NCBI GenBank assembly: GCA_900315525.1
Contig: OMZO01000007.1
Coordinates: forward strand, 1 to 64,000
From: an uncultured Prevotella sp.
GTDB taxonomy: Bacteria; Bacteroidota; Bacteroidia; Bacteroidales; Bacteroidaceae
Direction of reading: 5' to 3'
Length of the DNA stretch: 64,000 nucleotides
Within the stretch, counting starts at the first letter, position 1; every line of letters begins with the position of its first letter. Under the pieces are notes generated by a model. That model was not told the origin of the DNA, made no database searches, and saw only the letters and a list, made by a program, of their open reading frames with translations. Shown one piece after another: positions 43,073-51,699 of this stretch. The position numbers and the translations under genes are program-made.

Positions 43073-44320
43073 ATGAGAATTTTAGTGACGGGCGCAAAGG
43101 GGTTCGTGGGAAAGAACCTCTGCTATGCACTGAATAACATCAAGGACGGGAAGGACCGGACACGACCAGGCCTGAAGATTGACGAGGTCTATGAGTATGA
43201 CATCGACTCGACAACTGAACAGTTGGATGAGTGGTGTCAGAAGGTCGACTTCGTGTTTAATTTGGCGGGTGTGAACCGACCCAAGGAGACTTCGGAGTTT
43301 ATGGAGGGGAACTTCGGCTTTGCCTCGACCTTGTTGGATACACTCAAGAAGCATGGGAACAGATGCCCTGTGATGCTGAGTTCGAGCCAACAGGCCTCGC
43401 TGACAGGCCGCTTTGGTAATTCCGAGTATGGCCGTTCCAAGAAGGCCGGCGAAGACCTCTTCCTTCGTTATCAGGAAGAGTTCCTACAGGCGGAAGCCAA
43501 TTATTCACTATCCACTATTCACTCTTCCCTTAGACCAAGGGTCTTAATCTATCGCTTTCCGAACCTGTTTGGCAAGTGGTGCCGACCGAACTACAACTCT
43601 GCGGTCGCTACATTTTGTAATGCCATTGCCAACGACCTGCCCTACATGGTCAATGATCCCAGTGTGGAGTTGGAACTCCTTTACATCGACGACCTTATGC
43701 GTGAGATGCTCGATGCCTTGGAGGGCAAGGAACACCGTTGTGAGTTCAATGGCCTAGAGGTGGTTCCGGCTGAAGGCAGATATTGCTATTGTCCGGTGAC
43801 GCACAAGGTGACGCTGGGTGAGATTGTGGAACTTCTGAAGAGTTTTGCCGAACAACCGAAGACCCTGATCATTCCTGAGATTCCTGAAGGTTCTTTTGCC
43901 AAGAAACTCTACTCGACATATTTATCGTATCTGCCCAAGGAGAAGATGGTCTTCCAACCCAAGAACAATGAGGACTATCGTGGCAATTTTATCGAGATTA
44001 TCAAGACGAAGTCATGTGGTCAGTTTAGTGTGAATGTGAGCAAGCCTGGCATCACGCGCGGACAGCACTGGCATCATTCCAAATGGGAGATCTTCGCCGT
44101 CGTCTCTGGTCATGGACTGATTCAGGAACGTCAGGAAGGAACAGGGGAAGTGATCAGCTTCGAGGTCTCGGGCGATGATGTGAAAGCCATACAGATGTTG
44201 CCTGGCTATACCCATAATATCATCAACCTCTCGGATACCGAACCACTGGTGACTTTTATGTGGGCCAACGAATTGTTCGACCCTGATTTCCCGGATACCT
44301 ATTTTGATCCTGTAGAATAG
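43073..44320 (+). CDS. capF: CapF-type bifunctional reductase/epimerase with cupin domain (WbjC/FnlB)
   Basis: The N-terminal SDR domain (TGAKGFVGKN at residue 6; catalytic YGRSK near 120; YRFPNLFGKW near 160) is followed by a cupin from about residue 295 (ITRGQHWHHSKWEIFAVVSG). This is the two-domain layout of CapF, which acts second in UDP-L-FucNAc synthesis. At 415 residues it is longer than the roughly 370 of S. aureus CapF. Part of the excess is the stretch ANYSLSTIHSSLRPR just before VLIYRF, encoded by a heptamer-repeat/palindrome segment (43503-43541) that looks like inserted repeat DNA kept in frame. It starts three bases after the capE stop. Confidence 0.91.
   Translation: MRILVTGAKGFVGKNLCYALNNIKDGKDRTRPGLKIDEVYEYDIDSTTEQLDEWCQKVDFVFNLAGVNRPKETSEFMEGNFGFASTLLDTLKKHGNRCPVMLSSSQQASLTGRFGNSEYGRSKKAGEDLFLRYQEEFLQAEANYSLSTIHSSLRPRVLIYRFPNLFGKWCRPNYNSAVATFCNAIANDLPYMVNDPSVELELLYIDDLMREMLDALEGKEHRCEFNGLEVVPAEGRYCYCPVTHKVTLGEIVELLKSFAEQPKTLIIPEIPEGSFAKKLYSTYLSYLPKEKMVFQPKNNEDYRGNFIEIIKTKSCGQFSVNVSKPGITRGQHWHHSKWEIFAVVSGHGLIQERQEGTGEVISFEVSGDDVKAIQMLPGYTHNIINLSDTEPLVTFMWANELFDPDFPDTYFDPVE
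43503..43541 (+). repeat. In-frame heptamer repeat and palindrome inside capF
   Basis: Four tandem 7-mers (ATTCACT, ATCCACT, ATTCACT, CTTCCCT at 43503-43530) run into a hairpin CCCTT-AGACC-AAGGG (43527-43541). Similar ATTCACT runs are familiar from intergenic DNA in Bacteroidetes. Here the segment is translated between the Rossmann helix and the YRFPNLFG strand. Confidence 0.6.
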
Positions 44321-44321
44321 T

Positions 44322-46145
44322 GTGGACACGTCCGTCAGACCATATCGCAGCGATCTTGATGTTCTGAAGGCAATAGCCGTCCTGGCGGTTGTCTGCTACC
44401 ATTTGGGTTATCTGTCAACGGGCTATCTAGGCGTCGATGTGTTTTTCGTCGTGAATGGCTTTCTGGTCATACCGCCTTTGTTGAAAAGTGGACTGAAACC
44501 CCAAGAACTGATTCTGTGGATTGTCAAACGACTGATGAGGCTTTATCCGGTTGTGCTCATAGCATCTGCCGTCTGTTTGGCCTTGGGCTACATCGCCCTG
44601 CTGCCCGACGGCTATGAGAACCTGGCACAGTCGGTGGTTGCAACTGACCTTTTTGCTAATAATATCCTCCAGGCCATTACTACCAGGAACTACTGGGATG
44701 TGGTCAATGATTACAAACCGTTAATGCATACCTGGTATCTCGGTGTGCTCGTGCAGTTCTATGTGTCCTATGCGCTTGTCGTCTGTCTCTCGGGTCTGTT
44801 GTCCGATCGTCTTAAGGTGAGTCGGGAACGGTTCAACCCCTGTGTCCTGGGGCTTCTTACCTTCCTTTCCTTGGGTTGTTACCTGTATCCGGCAACGCCC
44901 GATGTCGCACGGTTCTACTACCTGCCGTGCCGTTTCTTTGAGATGGGACTTGGCGGTTTGGTGGGCTGGCTTATCATGAGCAGACCGAAGGCCGGCAGTC
45001 GTACATTCATAGGCTTCATGTGGCTGTTCCTCTTGGTTGTCTTGTTGTCCGGTTGGCTACAGTTCTCCCGTCAGGTAAGCTACCATGAGGTCATGGGCAC
45101 TGTCAGGGATTCTGCTGTATGGCTGCCCAAGATGTTTTTGTTGCTGCTGACGGTCTTTGCCACCTGTCTGATTGTGTCACAAGATAATAATAGGTGTAAG
45201 CCCGTTTGTTGGCTGGCCAACAGGTCATGGCTGACGACCGTCGGTAAGATGACACTTAGCCTTTTTGTCTGGCATCAGGTGGTTTTGGCGTTTATGCGGT
45301 TGTATGTGGGTGAACCGGACACCGTGTGGTCACTGGCCGTTTATGTGATTGCCGTGCTTGCATTGTCATTGTTTACCTATTACGGGGTGGAACGACGCGT
45401 TGCGGTGTCTGGCAGTTCGGTGTCTGTCACTGCCATTTCGTTGGTGGTGCTGCTTTCTGTCTCCATGACGGTCTATGCGAGGGCTGGCGTCGTCCGGGAT
45501 GTACCAGAACTGAGAGTGAAGGCCGGGAGCACCCAGGGAGACGCGTTTGATGCATATTGTGACAGAGTCTATCAGTACGACAGAGACTTCCCTTCGCCAA
45601 ACGGCAGGAAGAATGTGCTGGTGGTGGGCAAGAGCTTCGGGCGTGACTTTGTCAACATCCTGTTGGAGTCTGAGAGGGCTGACAGCATCAACATCAGTTA
45701 TCTCTTTGATTTTGACAGGGCGTATGAGAAGCGTTACAGACAGGCGGATTGCTTGTTCCTGTTTTGTGACAGACCGGCTGTACCAGACTATGTTATACAG
45801 GTGCTGAAGCCCGCCTCGAGGCTGATTGGCATTGGTCCGAAGAATTTCGGAACCGACAATGCGCGCATCTATGTACATCGGGACAGTCCCGATTATTTCA
45901 GTCAGACAGTCGCTATCGACGAGGGCTTCCGTATCTTGAACCGTCAATGGAAGCATAACTGGGGTAGCAGTCACTATATCGACATGATACAGGTAGTGGA
46001 ACAGCCAGATGGGCGTATCCGGGTCTTTACCGACGACCATGCCTTTATCAGTCAGGACTGTCGCCATCTGACGCCCGACGGCGCAAAATTCTATGCAGAG
46101 AAATTGATTAATCATAATCAGGGAAGGAATCATTATGGATTATAA
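44322..46145 (+). CDS. Acyltransferase-3 membrane protein with C-terminal SGNH-like domain
   Basis: This is a 607-residue protein. The N-terminal acyltransferase-3 domain has about ten helices. Its early signature is YRSDLDVLKAIAVLAVVCYH (Arg ... His of the acyl-transfer site) and GVDVFFVVNGFLV near residue 44, where Asn replaces the usual Ser of the FFxxSGF motif. After a last helix near residue 375 comes a periplasmic domain resembling SGNH esterases: VLVVGKSFGRDF near 430 and CRHLTPDGAKFYA near 585. The nucleophile Ser and the Asp-x-x-His block are present, but the usual GDS is GKS. Such OafA-like proteins O-acetylate surface polysaccharides. GTG 44322 is the only start that keeps the catalytic Arg. 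It separates capF from capG. Confidence 0.85.
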   Translation: MDTSVRPYRSDLDVLKAIAVLAVVCYHLGYLSTGYLGVDVFFVVNGFLVIPPLLKSGLKPQELILWIVKRLMRLYPVVLIASAVCLALGYIALLPDGYENLAQSVVATDLFANNILQAITTRNYWDVVNDYKPLMHTWYLGVLVQFYVSYALVVCLSGLLSDRLKVSRERFNPCVLGLLTFLSLGCYLYPATPDVARFYYLPCRFFEMGLGGLVGWLIMSRPKAGSRTFIGFMWLFLLVVLLSGWLQFSRQVSYHEVMGTVRDSAVWLPKMFLLLLTVFATCLIVSQDNNRCKPVCWLANRSWLTTVGKMTLSLFVWHQVVLAFMRLYVGEPDTVWSLAVYVIAVLALSLFTYYGVERRVAVSGSSVSVTAISLVVLLSVSMTVYARAGVVRDVPELRVKAGSTQGDAFDAYCDRVYQYDRDFPSPNGRKNVLVVGKSFGRDFVNILLESERADSINISYLFDFDRAYEKRYRQADCLFLFCDRPAVPDYVIQVLKPASRLIGIGPKNFGTDNARIYVHRDSPDYFSQTVAIDEGFRILNRQWKHNWGSSHYIDMIQVVEQPDGRIRVFTDDHAFISQDCRHLTPDGAKFYAEKLINHNQGRNHYGL

Positions 46146-47304
46146 ACAGTTTAAACATAACGGCAAACTGAAGCTGCTCATCATCGTGGGTACACGCCCG
46201 GAGATTATCCGGTTGGCAGCAGTGATCAATAAGTGTCGGCAGTATTTCGACTGTCTGCTGGCGCATACCGGTCAGAACTACGACTACAACCTCAACGGTG
46301 TTTTCTTCAAGGACCTCAAACTCGCTGACCCCGACATCTATATGGAGGCGGTAGGCGATGACCTCGGGGCTACGATGGGTAACATCATCGACAAGAGTTA
46401 TAAGGTGATGGTCGAGACCAAGCCCGATGCCGTCTTGGTGCTGGGCGATACCAACTCCTGTCTGAGCGTGATAGGTGCCAAGCGCCTGCATATCCCCATC
46501 TTCCACATGGAGGCAGGTAACCGCTGTAAAGACGAGTGCCTGCCGGAAGAGACCAACCGTCGCATCGTCGATATTATCAGCGATGTGAACATGGCGTACT
46601 CCGAGCATGCCCGTCGCTATCTGGCCGACTGTGGTCTGCCCAAGGAACGCACCTATGTCACAGGCAGTCCGATGGCAGAGGTGCTCCACCAGAACCTCGC
46701 AGAGATAGAGGCCTGCGATATTCACCAGCGTCTAGGCTTGGAGAAGGGCAAGTACATTCTTCTGAGCGCCCACCGCGAGGAGAACATCGACACCGAGAAG
46801 AATTTCCTGTCGCTTTTCAACGCCATCAACAAGATGGCAGAGAAATATGATATGCCAATCCTCTATAGCTGTCATCCGCGCAGTCGTAAACGCTTGGAGC
46901 AGTCTGGCTTCCAACTCGACCGTCGTGTCATCCAGCACGAACCCCTCGGTTTCCACGACTACAACTGTCTGCAGATGAATGCCTTTGCCGTGGTCTCCGA
47001 CTCTGGTACGCTGCCCGAGGAGAGCAGTTTCTTCACCAGTGTGGGGCATCCCTTCCCTGCCATCTGTATCCGTACCTCTACTGAACGCCCCGAGGCCCTT
47101 GACAAGGCCTGCTTCTTTATTGCAGGCATCGATGAGAAGAGCCTTCTGCAGACCGTAGAAACGGCTGTGACGATGCATCAGCATGGTGACTACGGTATTC
47201 CCGTGCCCGATTACATCGAGGAGAATGTCTCTACGAAGGTTGTGAAGATCATCCAGAGCTACGTAGGGATTGTGAATAAGATGGTATGGCGGAAAGAGAT
47301 TTGA
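46135..47304 (+). CDS. capG: UDP-N-acetylglucosamine 2-epimerase family enzyme (CapG/FnlC)
   Basis: This is a 389-residue non-hydrolysing 2-epimerase of the WecB/CapG type. Motifs: LLIIVGTRPEIIRLAAV near residue 14, AHTGQNYDYNLNGVFFKDL near 43, VLVLGDTNSCLS near 100, FHMEAGNRCKD near 120, PEETNRRIVDI near 136, LLSAHREENID near 208 and VSDSGTLPEESSF near 286. It performs the last step to UDP-L-FucNAc after CapE and CapF. The GNR and DxNxxLN-like details favour the CapG branch over WecB. It overlaps the acyltransferase end by 11 bases. Confidence 0.92.
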   Translation: MDYKQFKHNGKLKLLIIVGTRPEIIRLAAVINKCRQYFDCLLAHTGQNYDYNLNGVFFKDLKLADPDIYMEAVGDDLGATMGNIIDKSYKVMVETKPDAVLVLGDTNSCLSVIGAKRLHIPIFHMEAGNRCKDECLPEETNRRIVDIISDVNMAYSEHARRYLADCGLPKERTYVTGSPMAEVLHQNLAEIEACDIHQRLGLEKGKYILLSAHREENIDTEKNFLSLFNAINKMAEKYDMPILYSCHPRSRKRLEQSGFQLDRRVIQHEPLGFHDYNCLQMNAFAVVSDSGTLPEESSFFTSVGHPFPAICIRTSTERPEALDKACFFIAGIDEKSLLQTVETAVTMHQHGDYGIPVPDYIEENVSTKVVKIIQSYVGIVNKMVWRKEI

Positions 47305-47340
47305 ACCTATGAGTTATTGCTAATAATAAGTTCGTTTTAT

Positions 47341-48207
47341 ATGCAGTTGTCAGATAACTTAAATGTGAGTATGGAAACACTTCAAGAAATGCAGAAGTGT
47401 CAGCTGAAGATATTGAAAGAGCTAAAATCCGTTTGTGATGCCAATGGCATAAAGTATTATTTAGCTTTTGGAACAGCATTGGGCGCCGTGCGTCATAAAG
47501 GTTTTATTCCTTGGGATGATGACATTGATCTGTATATGAGTATCGGAGATGTTGAAAAATTGGTAAAACTACAAAATCAATTGCCATCGAATCTTTTTGT
47601 CCAGACTCGGGAAACTGACACTGAATACGGCTTGCTTATTGCTAGAATCAGGGATTCGAATACAACTTTAATTGAAGAAGATCATGTGGATCGTGATATC
47701 AATCACGGTGTTTACATTGATATTTATCCTCAGTTTTTCTGTCCAGAGAATAATCTTAAAATGAAGTGGATGGTTATCTTGTCATTTTTCTGTCGACTCT
47801 TTGCTTATAATGCACCACCAATGAATAAGGGTGTGATATCTGCATCGGTTGCAAAGATGCTTCTGACAATATTGACTAATAAAACAAAAAAAAGAATGGC
47901 TGACTATCTCTACCATTATATAACAAGTCAATCAGAGAGTAAATATGTATCAAATTTCCCAGAAATCTCAGAAGGAAAGCGCTATCTGGCAGAATGGTTC
48001 CAAAAACAGTCTTTTTGTGAATTTGAAGGTGAGGTAATGCCAATGCCACTGAAAATGCATGAATATCTTTCCTATGAATATGGAGACTACATGCAACTTC
48101 CTCCAGAAGAGAAGCGTCAGATTCATCATAATTATCTGTTTACAGATTTAGAAAATTCTTATATTAAATATAAGGGTGTTAAGTATTTCTCAAATAAGAA
48201 TGTATGA
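47341..48207 (+). CDS. LicD-family phosphotransferase (second copy)
   Basis: This is a 288-residue LicD protein starting at ATG 47341 (TTG 47317 is also in frame). The signature near residue 36 reads YYLAFGTALGAVRHKGFIPW, then DDDIDLYM. The C-terminal LSYEYGDYMQLPPEEKR, then HHNY, matches the other LicD at 28411. It probably transfers a phospho-substituent to the glycan. From here to about 51050 the genes are AT-rich relative to capE-capG before and the initiating transferase after, so this block of four genes (LicD, GT4, ATP-grasp, HAD) looks like one imported cassette. Confidence 0.88.
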   Translation: MQLSDNLNVSMETLQEMQKCQLKILKELKSVCDANGIKYYLAFGTALGAVRHKGFIPWDDDIDLYMSIGDVEKLVKLQNQLPSNLFVQTRETDTEYGLLIARIRDSNTTLIEEDHVDRDINHGVYIDIYPQFFCPENNLKMKWMVILSFFCRLFAYNAPPMNKGVISASVAKMLLTILTNKTKKRMADYLYHYITSQSESKYVSNFPEISEGKRYLAEWFQKQSFCEFEGEVMPMPLKMHEYLSYEYGDYMQLPPEEKRQIHHNYLFTDLENSYIKYKGVKYFSNKNV

Positions 48208-49430
48208 ATGTCTTATTTCTTACCATAGGAGATTTTAGTGATTATAAGTCAGGGTCAGTTCATGTCGATCTTGTAAAAGAAATCGCATCTCATGGACATC
48301 ATGTGTATGTGGCCTGCAATAATATTGGTGATGAGGGAAATTGCTATAGCTTGAATCATCATGATGGGGTGACGTTCCTTAGTATAAAAACAGGTACAGT
48401 TAAGAAGAATGTTAACCTCATAAAAAAAGGTATTGCTACGATCTTATTGGAGAGGACATATATCAAAGCTATCCGAAAGTGTTTTGCTGATGTGAAATTT
48501 GACTTGGTGCTTTATCATACCCCTCCTGTAACGTTTGAGAAAGTCGTTAGGTATATAAAGAATCGGGATCATGCAGTCAGCTATCTGCTACTGAAAGATA
48601 TTTTTCCACAAAATGCAGTCGATTTGGGTATGATGAGGATATCTGGATTGAAAGGCTTGGTATATCACTATTTTAGATGGAAAGAGAAGAATCTCTATAA
48701 AGCTTCTGATTACATAGGATGCATGAGCCCTGCTAATGTAGAGTATTTGTTAAGGCATAATTCTTATTTGGATCCTTCGAAGATTGAGGTCGCCCCCAAT
48801 TCTATTGATTCACATCATATTTATTCATGTGAAGATTCCAAGCCAAATAATGCTGAAAGATATAATATCAGAAAGAAATACCGATTGCCAGTTGATAAGC
48901 CTGTGTTTATTTATGGGGGTAACTTGGGAAAACCACAAGGTATAGACTTCCTTATAAAATGTTTGAATATAAATAAAGACAGGAGCGATTGTTTTTTTAT
49001 GATAGTAGGTGACGGTTCAGAATATGACAAAATTGCAGAATGGTATGAATTGGAATCTCCCCAGTCTGTAAGCTTACATAAATCTCTACCCAATGACGAT
49101 TACAATATTCTCGTAAGATCATGTGATGTGGGATTGATTTTTCTGGATCATCGTTTTACGATTCCTAATTATCCGTCACGCTTGTTAAGCTATCTTGTTA
49201 ATAGCCTGCCAGTTATTTGTGCTACTGATCCCAAGACAGATATTGGTCGAATAGCAGAAGAAAACGGATATGGATATTGGTGTGAGAGTAATAACCCCGA
49301 TGATTTTAAGACTCTCATTGATAAGATGTTAGAATCTGATATGAAATATATGGGAAAGCGAGGCTTTGATTTTCTCTGTAAACATTACCTTGCCGAACAT
49401 ACATATAATGTAATTTTTAATCATTTATAG
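48204..49430 (+). CDS. Family 4 glycosyltransferase (WbuB-like; possible L-FucNAc transferase)
   Basis: This is a 408-residue GT-B enzyme. The start MNVLFLTIGDFSDYKSGSVH and the middle SYLLLKDIFPQNAVDLGMM near residue 130 are the hallmark of the WbuB/WbjE branch. That branch includes L-FucNAc transferases of E. coli and Pseudomonas O-antigens. PVFIYGGNLGKPQGIDFLI near residue 235 and IFLDHRFTIPNYPSRLLSYL near 312 mark the donor site. Together with the nearby complete UDP-L-FucNAc pathway this makes L-FucNAc the likeliest sugar; this is inference from family and context. ATGA overlap with the LicD gene. Confidence 0.83.
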   Translation: MNVLFLTIGDFSDYKSGSVHVDLVKEIASHGHHVYVACNNIGDEGNCYSLNHHDGVTFLSIKTGTVKKNVNLIKKGIATILLERTYIKAIRKCFADVKFDLVLYHTPPVTFEKVVRYIKNRDHAVSYLLLKDIFPQNAVDLGMMRISGLKGLVYHYFRWKEKNLYKASDYIGCMSPANVEYLLRHNSYLDPSKIEVAPNSIDSHHIYSCEDSKPNNAERYNIRKKYRLPVDKPVFIYGGNLGKPQGIDFLIKCLNINKDRSDCFFMIVGDGSEYDKIAEWYELESPQSVSLHKSLPNDDYNILVRSCDVGLIFLDHRFTIPNYPSRLLSYLVNSLPVICATDPKTDIGRIAEENGYGYWCESNNPDDFKTLIDKMLESDMKYMGKRGFDFLCKHYLAEHTYNVIFNHL

Positions 49431-49454
49431 ATCCCTTTTAATGGCCATCACTGA

Positions 49455-50411
49455 ATGAATCATAATATACTTATAACTTCTGCAGGTCAGCGTGTAGCGC
49501 TGGTCCGTATATTCCAAGAAACGTTGAAACAATTCTTCCCCGAGGGTAAGGTCTTTACGGCGGATATGAATCCAGATCTTGCCCCAGCAGCATACGTGAG
49601 CGACGGATGCTTTGAGGTTCCTCGTTGTACGTCCGAAGACTATATTGAGTCACTGCTAACAATCTGCTTAGGAAATGAAATAGGTTTGGTTGTTCCAACC
49701 ATAGATACTGAGTTGGCTAGATTGTCAGCTAATAAGGAAATATTTAATCAGTATGGAATCGTGGTTTCTATATCGGATTATGATTTTATTATGAAGTGTC
49801 GTGATAAGCGCAACACTAGTGGTTTCTTTGAGAAACACGGTATTCGAGTTCCCAAGTCTATTGACAAATATCATCCTACATTCCCACTTTTTGCAAAACC
49901 TTACGATGGCTCGATGAGTACTGATTTGCATTATATCAAGAATGCTGATGAAATGACAGAGGAGGTGTTGAACGACCAGAAACTACTCTTTATGGAGTGC
50001 ATAGATAAAGAGATGTATAAAGAATATACTATTGATATGTACTACGGCAGGGACAATAGGGTTAAGTGCATTGTACCCCGTGAACGCATTAAGATACGTG
50101 CAGGGGAAATCAACAAAGGCCTGACCGAGAAAGAGCCGCTTACAAAGTACCTGTATGATAGGATGGAGACTATAGAAGGGTGTATTGGTTGTATCTGCAT
50201 TCAGGTATTTTTGAATTCCCAGACCAATGATGTTATTGGAATTGAGATTAATCCGCGTTTTGGTGGTGGTTATCCCCTGACATACGCTGCTGGTTGCAAC
50301 TATGCTGAATATTTGATAAGAGAGTATTTCTTGGGTGAAGATATTCAGTATAAGGATGACTGGAAGGATCATCTGCTGATGCTTCGATATGATGATGCCG
50401 TATATGTGTAA
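49455..50411 (+). CDS. ATP-grasp protein (carbamoyl-phosphate-synthase-like)
   Basis: This is a 318-residue protein. A Rossmann-like start (ILITSAGQRVALVRIFQETL), with TADMNPDLAPAAYVSDG near residue 38 and VPTIDTELARL near 81, belongs to a family of ATP-grasp enzymes common in polysaccharide clusters. The ATP-grasp core follows: FAKPYDGSMSTDLHYI near 150, EYTIDMYYGRDN near 190 and IGIEINPRFGGGYPLT near 255. The latter holds the Mg-binding Glu and Asn and the glycine loop. It probably forms an amide or other carboxylate-amine bond on a sugar or its substituent. The next gene, a HAD phosphatase, overlaps its end, so both likely serve the same modification. Confidence 0.83.
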   Translation: MNHNILITSAGQRVALVRIFQETLKQFFPEGKVFTADMNPDLAPAAYVSDGCFEVPRCTSEDYIESLLTICLGNEIGLVVPTIDTELARLSANKEIFNQYGIVVSISDYDFIMKCRDKRNTSGFFEKHGIRVPKSIDKYHPTFPLFAKPYDGSMSTDLHYIKNADEMTEEVLNDQKLLFMECIDKEMYKEYTIDMYYGRDNRVKCIVPRERIKIRAGEINKGLTEKEPLTKYLYDRMETIEGCIGCICIQVFLNSQTNDVIGIEINPRFGGGYPLTYAAGCNYAEYLIREYFLGEDIQYKDDWKDHLLMLRYDDAVYV

Positions 50412-51066
50412 GAATATTGTTTGCTTTGATCTTGATGATACGCTCTATAAAGAGATAGACTTCTTGAAATCGGCGTATCAAGAGATAGCGATTTCTGTTG
50501 GTCGTCCAGAATTATTACCACAAATGATACAGTGGTATGAGGCTGGTGATAATGTATTTCAGAAATTGAACCAATACTTAAATAAAGAAACTCCTGTTTC
50601 AGATTATTTGGAGATATACAGAAACCATTATCCTGCCATTTCTTTATCAGATGGGGTGGAAGATGTTCTTAATGAATTAAAAAGTAGGGGTTTTGTTCTT
50701 GGTCTTATCACAGACGGGCGTAGCAAAAGTCAGCGGAATAAGATTCGTGCATTAGGATTGGAACATTGGTTTGAGAACAATCATATCATTATCTCTGAGG
50801 AGTTTGGCACAGATAAGACTGACGAAAAGAACTTTCGCCATTTCGTAGATGTACATCCCCAGAGTTCATTTGTCTATGTCGGTGATAATCCTCAAAAAGA
50901 TTTCGTGGTACCAAATCGTTTAGGCTGGCAAACTATTATGCTAAAGGATGATGGACGGAATATACACCAACAAGGAATAGTTCCAAAAGAGTATTTACCA
51001 CAGACCGTGATCTGTGACTTTAAGGAATTAATTGTATATACCAATAAGGGTTACAACGATGTATAA
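50404..51066 (+). CDS. HAD-superfamily hydrolase
   Basis: This is a HAD enzyme of 220 residues. Motif I is FDLDDTLYKE at about residue 8, motif II ITDGRSKSQ near 101, motif III includes the Lys in GTDKTDEKNF near 137, and motif IV is VYVGDNPQKDF near 157. A four-helix cap sits between motifs I and II. It would remove a phosphate from a small metabolite or sugar phosphate. The start ATG 50404 overlaps the preceding stop by eight bases (ATGTGTAA). Earlier ATGs at 50389-50395 are in frame but give a less family-like N-terminus. Paired with the ATP-grasp gene. Confidence 0.86.
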   Translation: MCKNIVCFDLDDTLYKEIDFLKSAYQEIAISVGRPELLPQMIQWYEAGDNVFQKLNQYLNKETPVSDYLEIYRNHYPAISLSDGVEDVLNELKSRGFVLGLITDGRSKSQRNKIRALGLEHWFENNHIIISEEFGTDKTDEKNFRHFVDVHPQSSFVYVGDNPQKDFVVPNRLGWQTIMLKDDGRNIHQQGIVPKEYLPQTVICDFKELIVYTNKGYNDV

Positions 51067-51667
51067 GCATTTCTTCAAACGATTCTTCGACTTCTGGATA
51101 GCGCTCTTGGTACTGATATGCCTGAGTCCGTTGCTGTTGGTGGTGACGTTATGGTTGCACTTTGCCAATAAGGGGGGGGGAGCCTTTTTCCTGCAGGAGC
51201 GCCCTGGGAAGGGTGGCAAGATATTCCGGATTATCAAGTTCAAGACGATGACTGATGAACGGGATGCAGAGGGGGATCTCCTGTCAGATAAGGCTCGGTT
51301 GACAAAAGTAGGCAAATTTGTACGATCGACATCGATAGACGAGCTGCCACAGTTGATAAACGTGTTGAAGGGTGATATGGCATTGATAGGCCCACGTCCT
51401 TTACTTGTCCAATACTTACCTTTGTATTCGCCCGAGCAGGCACGTCGGCATGAGGTTCGACCAGGCATCTCTGGTTGGGCGCAATGCCATGGGCGCAACG
51501 CCATCAGCTGGACGGAGAAATTCAAGTTAGATGTATGGTATGTGGATCATGTATCGCTATGGACAGACATCAAGGTGGTTTGGATTACCATCGTGAAGGT
51601 CTTGGAACGTGCAGACATCAATGAGATTGGCCAGGCTACCATGGAGGCGTTTAATGGGCATAATTAG
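51059..51667 (+). CDS. Initiating phosphoglycosyl transferase (PglC/WcfS/WcaJ C-terminal type)
   Basis: This is a 202-residue monotopic sugar transferase. One hydrophobic helix (FFDFWIALLVLICLSPLLLV) is followed by FLQERPGKGGKIFRIIKFKT near residue 47, STSIDELPQLINVLKGDM near 92, LIGPRPLL and VRPGISGWAQCHGR near 135. The catalytic Asp-Glu of the small PGT class is in DELPQ. It attaches the first sugar phosphate of the locus 2 unit to undecaprenyl phosphate. With the aminotransferase behind it, this mirrors the WcfS/WcfR pair that starts Bacteroides fragilis PSA with AADGal. The gene contains a G9 tract at codons 38-41. It overlaps the previous gene by eight bases. Confidence 0.92.
   Translation: MYKHFFKRFFDFWIALLVLICLSPLLLVVTLWLHFANKGGGAFFLQERPGKGGKIFRIIKFKTMTDERDAEGDLLSDKARLTKVGKFVRSTSIDELPQLINVLKGDMALIGPRPLLVQYLPLYSPEQARRHEVRPGISGWAQCHGRNAISWTEKFKLDVWYVDHVSLWTDIKVVWITIVKVLERADINEIGQATMEAFNGHN
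51172..51180 (+). repeat. G9 homopolymer inside the initiating transferase gene
   Basis: Nine consecutive G residues encode the end of Lys plus Gly-Gly-Gly at about residues 38-41, just after the membrane helix. Loss or gain of one G would stop the protein early. Such tracts are classical slip-strand phase-variation sites. Confidence 0.9.
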
Positions 51668-51699
51668 TAAATAGACAATAAATAATTAGAAACATTATA

